This document shows positions 1-6,762 of a stretch of 23,539 bases of DNA, in pieces. Position numbers and translations under genes: made by a program. Location of the stretch: NCBI GenBank assembly GCA_023135995.1, contig JAGLRY010000178.1, positions 1 through 23,539 on the forward strand. Direction: 5' to 3'. The notes beneath the pieces were generated by a model that did not search any database, was not told the origin of the DNA, and worked only from the letters and a program-made list of their open reading frames with translations. The first letter of the stretch is position 1. Every line of letters starts with the position of its first letter. This DNA is from Candidatus Aminicenantota bacterium. Its GTDB lineage: Bacteria > Acidobacteriota > Aminicenantia > Aminicenantales > Aminicenantaceae.

Positions 1-12
1 GAAGAGACTCAT

Positions 13-246
13 ATGTACAAAAAAGGTGAAGAAGAACACTGCTGTCCTATGATGTGCTTTATGGACTCCAAAGATGTAGAAGTATCGTTTGAGAAAATGG
101 AAGATGGAATTGCTGTTAAGATTACCTCAAAGAATGCAGATGTTGTAAAAAAAATCCATGAAATGGTAATCAAGATGAAAGGAAAACACGAACATGAAGA
201 AGAACACTCAAAAAAAGAAACCAAAAAGAAGGAACCAAAAAAGTAA
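13..246 (+). CDS. Small Cys/His-rich protein of unknown function
   Basis: A 77-residue protein I do not recognise. Residues 9-15 form a compact HCCPMMC cluster (Cys10, Cys11, Cys15, with His9, Met13 and Met14), a set of ligands suited to a soft metal or to redox chemistry. Residues 20-57 look like a small folded alpha/beta unit, and the tail from about 58 is rich in His, Glu and Lys (His59, His61, His65, then a Lys-rich end). There is no signal peptide or membrane segment. The ATG is preceded by a purine-rich GAAGAG at a plausible distance, and the gene ends just before a clear intrinsic terminator, which supports it being real. The promoter and any upstream partner lie outside the window. 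Metal binding is inferred only from residue composition. Confidence 0.6.
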   Translation: MYKKGEEEHCCPMMCFMDSKDVEVSFEKMEDGIAVKITSKNADVVKKIHEMVIKMKGKHEHEEEHSKKETKKKEPKK

Positions 247-261
247 TAGCTTATAACTCTT

Positions 262-306
262 AAAAAATTATCCCCCATACTCAATGGAGTATAGGGGATT
301 TTTTTT
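262..306 (+). terminator. Intrinsic terminator after the small Cys-rich gene
   Basis: The arm at 270-282 pairs with 287-299 around an AATG loop (283-286), with one C-A mismatch (276/293), and is followed by eight T residues (299-306). A run of six A residues at 262-267 means it could also work on the minus strand, where the AlpA-like genes converge on it. Confidence 0.85.
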
Positions 307-365
307 AATGGTTGCTTTTCATCAGCTGACCTTCCCTTTAACTCATATCACAGAAAATATTTGAT

Positions 366-381
366 ATCAGTCGAAACTGAT
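366..381. repeat. Short perfect hairpin in the intergenic spacer
   Basis: ATCAGT (366-371) and ACTGAT (376-381) form a six-base stem around a CGAA tetraloop. It lies between the terminator of the small Cys-rich gene and the end of the broken AlpA-like gene. There is no T-tract. The rest of 307-422 shows no gene that I can support. Confidence 0.4.
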
Positions 382-422
382 GGCAATTAAACATGGAAAG
401 TTGGTTAAAATAATTCTAATTT

Positions 423-716
423 CTATTCATAATCAAAAAGGACACTGACATCCATACGTCCTGGACTTCCGATATTAGTGCCCCTTTCTTTCTCTTCTTT
501 GCGAGTCATCAACCCGGATTCCCATTTTTCGATTTCAGACCAACGTACCATCCACACTTATCCGACTCTCTCTGCTTTAGAAAAGCCTTTAGGGTAACAT
601 CGTCTCCACACGGCCAAACGGTAAATTGTGGGTTTGCTACAATCAAGATATCGTGCTAAGTTCCGTAAACTTACCCATCCATCCCTGACGACGAATTCAA
701 CTGGCTGAATTTTCAT
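423..716 (-). pseudogene. AlpA/excisionase-like HTH gene interrupted by an in-frame TAA
   Basis: The minus-strand frame encodes an AlpA/MerR-type winged helix-turn-helix. It reads WVSLRNLARYLDCSKPTIYR (recognition-helix region), then YPKGFSKAERVG, then a TAA at 558-560, and continues in the same frame with VWMVRWSEIEKW to a TAG at 423-425. In the AlpA/HTH_17 families, the 'FPxPxKLG...RW...EIExW' wing is one continuous element, so the stop splits a single domain after residue 52 of about 96. A single base change (for example AAA or GAA to TAA) would explain it. The ATG at 716 overlaps the end of the upstream HTH gene by 20 bp; a TTG at 749 is an alternative start. It could be a pseudogene, a sequencing error or, less likely, a readthrough gene. 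Confidence 0.7.
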
Positions 717-924
717 TTTTATCTTCGACCTCAATGCCGGACTCTTCAAATCTTGAGCGTAACCAATTAATTACGTCAACGAGTCTAAATAAAGAACGTT
801 TGCCAATTTTTACTCTTGGAGGAAAATCCTCGTACTGACCTTCAAGATAACCTAAAGCGCCAGGCTTACTGTGAAGGATGGCAGCAAACTGTCTTTGCGT
901 TATAAGTTCAAAATTTCCATTCAT
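697..924 (-). CDS. Small AlpA-like helix-turn-helix DNA-binding protein
   Basis: A 75-residue protein. Residues 7-55 fit the AlpA/HTH_17 (excisionase-like) fold: a first helix ITQRQFAAIL, then the FPPRVKIGKRSLFRLVDVINWL wing-and-helix pattern in which a basic 'KIGKRS' turn precedes a final 'VxxWL' helix. The tail is acidic. A good ribosome site, AGGAGA at 931-936, sits six bases before the ATG. Proteins of this type usually act as excisionases or regulators in integrative elements and prophages. No integrase, att site or other phage gene is visible here, so it looks like an orphan remnant next to a second, broken copy of the same family. The target is unknown. Confidence 0.6.
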   Translation of the reverse strand: MNGNFELITQRQFAAILHSKPGALGYLEGQYEDFPPRVKIGKRSLFRLVDVINWLRSRFEESGIEVEDKNENSAS

Positions 925-1026
925 TATTTTTCTCCTATTTTTGGGAAGAACCTTTCTGCTTTCAGTGAGGAATCACTAAAAATGGATGGATTGAGCTTAC
1001 TGCTGGATTTGGGGCTTTATGCCGGA

Positions 1027-2244
1027 TTAGACCATTTCCAGGATGTGGCCCATTTTCTCTTTTTTGGTCTTTAGATATTTAATGTTGGATTCATTCGGTG
1101 GTATTTCGATCGAAACGCGATCGACGATCTCCAATCCATACCCCGAAAGACCGATGAATTTGCGCGGATTGTTCGTTATGAGCCGGAGTTTGTTCACCCC
1201 CAGAGCCACAAGAATCTGAGCGCCGATTCCGTAATCTCGGTGGTCTGGCTTAAATCCAAGTTTTTCGTTGGCCTCCACGGTGTCCGCTCCTTCGTCCTGG
1301 ATGGCGTAAGCTTTGATCTTATTGATCAGTCCGATGCCTCTACCCTCATGGTTGAGGATATAGAGGATCACTCCTTTTCCTTCATCACCGATCAATTTCA
1401 TGGCCTGTTGAAGCTGGGCACCACAGTCGCAGCGGTTCGAGCCAAATGTGTCTCCTGTAAGACACTGGGAATGGGCTCTCACAAGGGTGGGATCGTCCTT
1501 TTTAAGCTCTCCCCTGACCAGCGCGATATGTTGTTCTCTGCGAATGCTGTCCTCGAACACCATGATCTTAAAGTCTCCGAATTTTGTGGGGAGCTTGGCC
1601 TCTTCGATCTTTTGGACAAGAGTCTCGGTTTTCATCCTGTACTTGATGAGGTCAGTGATCGTAAGGATCGGGATGTCGTAGGTCTGGCTGTATGTTTCCA
1701 GCTGGGGCATTCGGGCCATTGTTCCGTCTTCGTTCATGATCTCACAGATCACTCCGGCTTCCTTTAAGCCAGCTAGACGTGAGATGTCTACGGCAGCTTC
1801 TGTCTGTCCTGCCCTTTCGAGCACACCTCCGTTCGTGGCCTTTAGGGGAAAGATATGCCCTGGCCGTGCCAGATCTGAGGGGGAAGTTTTTGGGTCAATG
1901 GCCGTGAGGATCGTTTTTGCGCGGTCATAAGCAGAGATCCCTGTGGTGATTCCCTCTTTGGCGTCTATAGAGACGGTGAAAGCCGTCTGGAATCGCGCTG
2001 TATTTTCGGCCACCATCAAGGGAAGATTGAGCGCCTTCAGCCTCTCCTCACGTAGGGGAAGACAGATGAGGCCTCGACCGTACTTTGCCATAAAATTGAT
2101 GATGTCTGGAGTCACTCTTTCCGCAGCAACCATGAGGTCGCCTTCGTTTTCTCTGTCTTCATCATCGACGATAATGATCAGTTTACCGGATCTGACCGCT
2201 TGGATGGCGTCTTTGACTGAGGCAGCTTTCGGTTTCTGTAACAT
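1027..2244 (-). CDS. ribBA: Bifunctional DHBP synthase / GTP cyclohydrolase II
   Basis: A 405-residue fusion catalysing both entry steps of riboflavin synthesis: ribulose 5-phosphate to 3,4-dihydroxy-2-butanone 4-phosphate, and GTP to the diaminopyrimidine intermediate. The RibB half (about 1-205) has the acidic DDEDRENEGD loop at 27-36 and the catalytic RPGH at 127-130 (His130). The RibA half (about 206-405) has the zinc ligands Cys261, Cys272 and Cys274 in the CLTGDTFGSNRCDC motif, NHEGRGIGL at 298-306 and DYGIG around Tyr338. I chose the ATG at 2244 because the protein aligns from MLQKPKA and AAAGGA (2254-2259) lies just upstream; the frame extends further but into ribE. It starts 13 nt after ribE. 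The usual next gene, ribH, does not follow. Confidence 0.97.
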   Translation of the reverse strand: MLQKPKAASVKDAIQAVRSGKLIIIVDDEDRENEGDLMVAAERVTPDIINFMAKYGRGLICLPLREERLKALNLPLMVAENTARFQTAFTVSIDAKEGITTGISAYDRAKTILTAIDPKTSPSDLARPGHIFPLKATNGGVLERAGQTEAAVDISRLAGLKEAGVICEIMNEDGTMARMPQLETYSQTYDIPILTITDLIKYRMKTETLVQKIEEAKLPTKFGDFKIMVFEDSIRREQHIALVRGELKKDDPTLVRAHSQCLTGDTFGSNRCDCGAQLQQAMKLIGDEGKGVILYILNHEGRGIGLINKIKAYAIQDEGADTVEANEKLGFKPDHRDYGIGAQILVALGVNKLRLITNNPRKFIGLSGYGLEIVDRVSIEIPPNESNIKYLKTKKEKMGHILEMV

Positions 2245-2257
2245 TTTTTTTAATCCT

Positions 2258-2848
2258 TTAACGCGGGTGTTTGGATATCCAATTATACACGTATTTACCC
2301 AAGATGTCACATTCGATGTTGACTGCGTCACTCCTTCTGAGCGCACCCAAGTTGGACTCCCCCAGAGTTATGGGGATGATTTCGACATCAAACGTCGAGG
2401 ACGATAGATCTGCGACAGTTAGGCTTACGCCATTCAACGCAACTGAGCCCTTGGGAACAAAGTAAGGCCTGAGTTCAGAAGGGAAGGAAATTGTGAGCCT
2501 TTTCCCTTTCCCCATCGCTTTGATACGCATGAGCTTCCCCACTCCATCGACGTGGCCGGTGACGATGTGGCCGCTCAGTGGTGTGGAAAGAGAGAGAGGA
2601 AGCTCGAGATTAAGCCGCTCCTTGGGGCGCAAAGAGCCGAGAGTTGTGTGTTTGAGCGTCTCCTCGGACAGGTTAAAGAAAAGAGTGTCGTTGTCTTTTT
2701 TGATAAGGCTCAAACAGACACCGTTAATGGCCAGGCTTTCACCCAATTCTAATTGGCCAGCGACAGATGGCTCTTCCACGGCCAGCTCCTGCTTGCCCGA
2801 CCTGTATCCCTTGAATAATCCTTGTTTTTTTATGATTCCTGTAAACAT
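2258..2848 (-). CDS. ribE: Riboflavin synthase, alpha chain type
   Basis: A 196-residue protein that dismutates two molecules of 6,7-dimethyl-8-ribityllumazine to riboflavin plus the pyrimidinedione. It opens with the canonical MFTGII. It contains two tandem lumazine-binding domains: the first around INGVCLSL and GHIVTGHVDGVG, the second around KGSVALNGVSLTV, ending in NIECDILGKYV. Length is normal for the family. The ATG at 2848 shares one base with the TAA of ribD (TAATG), and AAGGA lies a few bases upstream inside ribD, so translation is probably coupled. The frame also runs six codons upstream, but MFTGII marks the true start. Confidence 0.96.
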   Translation of the reverse strand: MFTGIIKKQGLFKGYRSGKQELAVEEPSVAGQLELGESLAINGVCLSLIKKDNDTLFFNLSEETLKHTTLGSLRPKERLNLELPLSLSTPLSGHIVTGHVDGVGKLMRIKAMGKGKRLTISFPSELRPYFVPKGSVALNGVSLTVADLSSSTFDVEIIPITLGESNLGALRRSDAVNIECDILGKYVYNWISKHPR

Positions 2849-3954
2849 TAAAAATATCCTTCGCAAATGGTGTCGCTCCCGATCGCGAAATGATGCGTTC
2901 TTTTCAACCGGAGTGATTCCTTGATTGTCGCCACGCCACGCCCTCCAAAGACTGTGGGTGCTTCTTTCCCTCCGATCAATCTGGGAGATCGCATGAGGAA
3001 GATCTTGTCTGCTAATTTTTCCTCAAAAATCGATGTGAGCAACAGACCGCCTCCCTCAACGAGGACACTCGAGATCTCATGGTTCCCAAGCCAGGACAGA
3101 GCCTCTTTGATATTAATTCTCGCTCTGGATTGAGGGAGCGGAATGACTCGGATGCCCTTTTTTGTCAGAGCGTTTATTTTTTTGGGAGAGGCCTGTCTGT
3201 TGGTGAACACGATGACCTCACCGTGTTTGAGCGTGTCACAGATCCGGGAATGAAGAGGGAGACGTAGTGTGGAGTCCAGGATCACTCGGGTGATACGTTT
3301 TCTGGACCAATTGCTGTGGCGGACGGTTAATCTGGGATCGTCCTTGAGTATGGTGTTGATTCCCACCATGATGGCATCGTTCTCCCCACGCAAGAGGTGG
3401 ACATACTCTCGTGTGGGTCCGGATGTGATCCATCGGGATGCGTGGGTTTCTGTCGCAATTTTCCCATCCGCGCTGACGGCGGCTTTGACCGTGACAAAGG
3501 GAATTTTTTGGGTGATGTGTTTTAAATAGGATTCATTCAGCCTATTGTTCCTCTCTGCAAGAAGCCCCACAGAGACAGATATGCCGCTCTGTTCCAACCT
3601 TTGAATACCCTTTCGGTAGACAAGAGGATTGGGATCCAGGGAAGAGACGACGACTCTTTTGATGCCCGCTTGAAGGATGCTGTTGACACAAGGAGGCGTC
3701 CTTCCCCAATGAATGCAGGGTTCAAGGGTTATGTACGCCGTGCTGTTTTTAGCCTTTAGGCCCGCTCTTTGGAGTGCGACAACCTCGGCATGAGGTTGTC
3801 CCGGCTTCTTATGGTACCCAAAGCCTATGATGGTGTCTCCCTTGACGATGACCGCACCCACAAGGGGATTCGGGCTGGCCCAGCCCTTGGCCTGTTCGGC
3901 CATGCCATAGGCCATTTGGAGGTAGGCAATATCTTTGAGGTGCTTTGTATTCAT
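2848..3954 (-). CDS. ribD: Bifunctional pyrimidine deaminase / reductase of riboflavin synthesis
   Basis: A 368-residue enzyme carrying out the second and third steps of the guanosine branch of riboflavin synthesis. The N-terminal deaminase domain (about 8-150) has the zinc site HAE at 55-57 with Glu57 as proton carrier, and the TLEPC...GRTPPC ligands Cys80 and Cys89. The C-terminal NADPH-dependent reductase domain (about 155-368) shows ADGKIAT, SRWITSG, DAIMVGINTILKDDPRLTVR and the VEGGG loop. Length matches the family. Its ATG overlaps the ftsY TGA as ATGA (3951-3954), so it is translationally coupled to ftsY, an unusual partner for a riboflavin gene. Confidence 0.96.
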   Translation of the reverse strand: MNTKHLKDIAYLQMAYGMAEQAKGWASPNPLVGAVIVKGDTIIGFGYHKKPGQPHAEVVALQRAGLKAKNSTAYITLEPCIHWGRTPPCVNSILQAGIKRVVVSSLDPNPLVYRKGIQRLEQSGISVSVGLLAERNNRLNESYLKHITQKIPFVTVKAAVSADGKIATETHASRWITSGPTREYVHLLRGENDAIMVGINTILKDDPRLTVRHSNWSRKRITRVILDSTLRLPLHSRICDTLKHGEVIVFTNRQASPKKINALTKKGIRVIPLPQSRARINIKEALSWLGNHEISSVLVEGGGLLLTSIFEEKLADKIFLMRSPRLIGGKEAPTVFGGRGVATIKESLRLKRTHHFAIGSDTICEGYF

Positions 3955-4844
3955 GAGAGTAGGGCACTCGTGAATTCTTCCGCCGAAAAGGGGAGGATGT
4001 CCTCTTTCCCTTCGCCGATGCCAATGAATTTTATGGGAAGCTCGAGTTCATCCACAATACTGATAACACTCCCACCTCGAGCCGTTCCATCTAGCTTTGT
4101 GAGAAAAATTCCTGTCAAACCAGAGAATTTCAAAAACTCTCGTGCCTGGTTGAGAGCGTTCTGTCCGATGCTTGCATCCAAAACCAGTAAGCTCTCATGA
4201 GGCGCCCCTTCGATTTCGCGAGAGACAACTCTTTTGATCTTTTCCAATTCATTCATGAGGTTCACATTCGTATGGATTCGTCCAGCTGTGTCGATCAGGA
4301 GGAGTTGCAGCCCTCGGGCCTTAAAGGATTGGATCGCATCGAAAACAACAGATGCCGGATCTGCGCCATACTGGCCTCTGATGACCGGAATGTTCAGTCT
4401 TTTTCCCCATATGGCCAGCTGCTCTGGAGCGGCGGCTCGGAATGTGTCTGCGGCGACCAAGAGAGCATTTTGTCCAACCCTGGTGTAGTGATTGGCCAGT
4501 TTAGCAAGGGAGGTTGTTTTCCCTCCGCCGTTGACTCCAACAAACATAACAACGGATTGGGGATTATTCAGTTGAAGCTCTGATGGAAACTGAGAGAGGA
4601 TGGCGATGATCTCTTGCTCCAGAAGTTCTTTGATCTTTGAGAAGGGATCTGTTTTTTTGATTTTTTTATGAAGGGAACCGATGATTTTTTCCGATGATTG
4701 AAGGCTCACATCAGCCAGGATCAGAGATTCCATAAGATCTTCGAGGATTTCTTCTTTGTTCTTATCGCTACGGAGAAACTCGTCGAATTTTTCCTTGAAG
4801 GTCTCTCGTGTTTTTGCCAGTTTGTCTTTCAGGTTTCCGATCAC
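3951..4844 (-). CDS. ftsY: Signal recognition particle receptor FtsY
   Basis: A 297-residue SRP-family GTPase that receives ribosome-SRP complexes at the inner membrane. A short N domain (about 1-95, with LKDKLAKTRE at the start) is followed by the G domain: P-loop GVNGGGKTTS at 103-112, DTFRAAAPEQL at 133-143, DTAGR at 185-189, TKLDGTARGG at 249-258, and GIGEGKEDI near the end. The acidic A domain of the E. coli protein is absent, as in many bacteria. The start is a GTG at 4844: an in-frame TAG lies two codons upstream and the sequence matches the family's N terminus. There is no convincing ribosome site, and a strong promoter -10 lies only 10-15 bases upstream. The P-loop has Gly where most FtsY have Val. 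Confidence 0.96.
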   Translation of the reverse strand: MIGNLKDKLAKTRETFKEKFDEFLRSDKNKEEILEDLMESLILADVSLQSSEKIIGSLHKKIKKTDPFSKIKELLEQEIIAILSQFPSELQLNNPQSVVMFVGVNGGGKTTSLAKLANHYTRVGQNALLVAADTFRAAAPEQLAIWGKRLNIPVIRGQYGADPASVVFDAIQSFKARGLQLLLIDTAGRIHTNVNLMNELEKIKRVVSREIEGAPHESLLVLDASIGQNALNQAREFLKFSGLTGIFLTKLDGTARGGSVISIVDELELPIKFIGIGEGKEDILPFSAEEFTSALLS

Positions 4845-4853
4845 AGCCTAATC

Positions 4854-4882
4854 ATTATATTTTTCACTCTGTCCAAAATCAA
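4854..4882 (-). promoter_or_regulatory. Sigma-70-type promoter abutting the ftsY start
   Basis: On the minus strand, TTGATT (4877-4882) and a perfect TATAAT (4854-4859) are separated by exactly 17 bases. Transcription would begin about 5-7 bases after the -10, near 4847-4849, which is only three to five bases before the GTG at 4844. It would drive ftsY-ribD-ribE-ribBA. No FMN riboswitch is visible between it and the rib genes. Confidence 0.65.
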
Positions 4883-5027
4883 CCTCTTAAAGAATTTTAA
4901 ATCTGTGATGGCGTGTATATTTGTAGGGCATTCGGTACAGCAATCATCACGAATTTGGAGAGACTTAAAGAGGTGGATACTTTTTGAAAGGAGTGATTGA
5001 GGTATAGGTTAAATTGTGTTAAGTTAA

Positions 5028-6728
5028 ATGGCTATGCGAGAATCCGTATGGGTACTACGTCCAGAAAATAAGAATGCAAAGACTCTTGCAACAGAGTTGG
5101 GGATACCTCTAGAGATCGCTCAAATATTGATCAACCGGAATATTGGTGATGCCCAAGACGTACAACAATTTCTGTTTGGGACACTGGAAAACCTTCATGA
5201 TCCCTTTCTGATGAAGGGCATGCAAGAGGCGACAGATAGGATAAAACAAGCGATATCTAACAGAGAACGCATATTTATCTTTGGGGACTATGACGTCGAT
5301 GGGATCCTTTCTGTGGTGGCGTTGACAAAGGCCCTACAATCCCTGGGAGCAGACGTGGAATATTTTATTCCGGATAGGCTGAAACAGGGATACGGAATAA
5401 AGGAGCGATACTTAGAAAATGTTCTTGCAAGGGAATCCTCCTTGGTGATCAGTGTTGACTGCGGCATCAAAGCTGTGGACTTTGTCAATCGGGCCAAGGA
5501 GCATGGCGTTGACGTCATCATTACAGACCACCATCAGCCGGGATCTTCTCTGCCGGCAGCGCATGCGGTTTTAAATCCTGTTTTGGGATCTTCGGGGTAT
5601 CCCGATGGGAATCTCGCTGGAATCGGTGTTGTGTTCAAATTGATCCAAGCTCTTTTGGAATCGGAGGGGAAGGCATCACACCTTCCCCACTACCTCAAAC
5701 TCGTATCCATCGGGACTATTGTGGATGTTGCCACTCTCAAGGGCGAAAATAGACTTTTGGTCAAGTTCGGTTTGGAACAACTTGAAAATGTCAACAACAT
5801 CGGCCTGAAGAGTTTGATGGAAGTATGCGGCCTGTCGGGGAAGAAGATCACGGTGGGGGACGTGGGATTCAGGATCGGCCCGAGGATCAATGCAGCCGGA
5901 AGGCTTGGCCTCACAGACCTGGCTGTCCAGCTTTTCTTTTCAGAAACTGTCGAGGAGACCGAGGAAGCGGTGCGGCAATTGGACAAACTGAATATTGAAA
6001 GACAAAAGATCGAGAGAAAAATATTCCAACAATCCATGAGTCAGATCGAAGAAAAAAAGCTCCACGAGAAATATAAGCTGTTGATCCTTGGATGTGAGGA
6101 ATGGCACAGGGGTGTGATCGGGATCGTGGCATCAAAGCTGAAAGATGTCTTCCATCAGCCTATAATCCTTTTTTCTTACAGAGATGAGAAGGCCTCTGGC
6201 TCGGGGCGGAGCATAAAGGAGTTTCCGCTCATAGATTGTTTGGATGAAAACAAGCAGCATCTTTTGACCTATGGGGGTCATATTCTAGCCGTAGGTTGTG
6301 AACTCATGCGTGATCGGATGGACGCATTCAAGAAGTCTGTAAACGTCTTCTCAGATTCGAAACTGACAGAGGATGACTTTAAGAAAAAAATACACATTGA
6401 CGCAAAACTTAACTTCAATACCATCGGAGTCCGATTCCTCGATAACTTGCAACTACTCTCACCGTTTGGTGTCGGAAATCCCAAGCCGATTTTCTTGACT
6501 GAGATGGCAGAAGTCGTTGCAGAACCGAAAACGATCAACGGCAAACACAGCAAATTCATACTCAAGCAGAACGGGAAAATGTTCGAAGCCCTGGGATGGA
6601 GAAGAGGCGATTGGGCCGAAAAGGCAAAGAGAGGAGATCTGATCGACCTCGTCTATTCTCTCCAGTTTTCTCATTATTTGGGGGAAGAGAGGCTCAATCT
6701 CTCGCTTGAGGATATCAAAATCTGCTAA
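5028..6728 (+). CDS. recJ: Single-stranded-DNA-specific exonuclease RecJ
   Basis: A 566-residue 5'-to-3' ssDNA exonuclease of the DHH family, used in recombination and mismatch or base-excision repair. The metal-binding motifs are intact: GDYDVDG at 86-92, VDCG at 143-146 and DHH at 167-169. The DHHA1 region contains GPRINAAGRLG and YGGHILAVG, and the OB-fold region has SPFGVGNPKPIF. Length is close to the usual 570-580. The ATG at 5028 is followed two codons later by a second ATG (5034), and neither has a clear ribosome site. It is divergent from ftsY; I found no convincing promoter for it in the 4860-5027 spacer. It is the first gene of the long plus-strand run. Confidence 0.96.
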   Translation: MAMRESVWVLRPENKNAKTLATELGIPLEIAQILINRNIGDAQDVQQFLFGTLENLHDPFLMKGMQEATDRIKQAISNRERIFIFGDYDVDGILSVVALTKALQSLGADVEYFIPDRLKQGYGIKERYLENVLARESSLVISVDCGIKAVDFVNRAKEHGVDVIITDHHQPGSSLPAAHAVLNPVLGSSGYPDGNLAGIGVVFKLIQALLESEGKASHLPHYLKLVSIGTIVDVATLKGENRLLVKFGLEQLENVNNIGLKSLMEVCGLSGKKITVGDVGFRIGPRINAAGRLGLTDLAVQLFFSETVEETEEAVRQLDKLNIERQKIERKIFQQSMSQIEEKKLHEKYKLLILGCEEWHRGVIGIVASKLKDVFHQPIILFSYRDEKASGSGRSIKEFPLIDCLDENKQHLLTYGGHILAVGCELMRDRMDAFKKSVNVFSDSKLTEDDFKKKIHIDAKLNFNTIGVRFLDNLQLLSPFGVGNPKPIFLTEMAEVVAEPKTINGKHSKFILKQNGKMFEALGWRRGDWAEKAKRGDLIDLVYSLQFSHYLGEERLNLSLEDIKIC

Positions 6729-6762
6729 AATCATTTATAATATTCTTGAGGCATAAAGAGAG

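Noticed and set aside
1240..1767. Long plus-strand frame of 175 codons opposite ribBA
   Set aside because: It is antisense to a gene with full family motifs and has no recognisable domain.
4984..5015. Promoter for recJ from TTGAAA and nearby TATAGG or TAAATT
   Set aside because: Spacers are 13 or 20 bases, outside the workable range; the true promoter cannot be placed by eye.
6736..6741. TATAAT just before the LptC-LptA start as a promoter
   Set aside because: No -35-like hexamer lies 16-18 bases upstream, and recJ ends only 34 bp before, so co-transcription is simpler.
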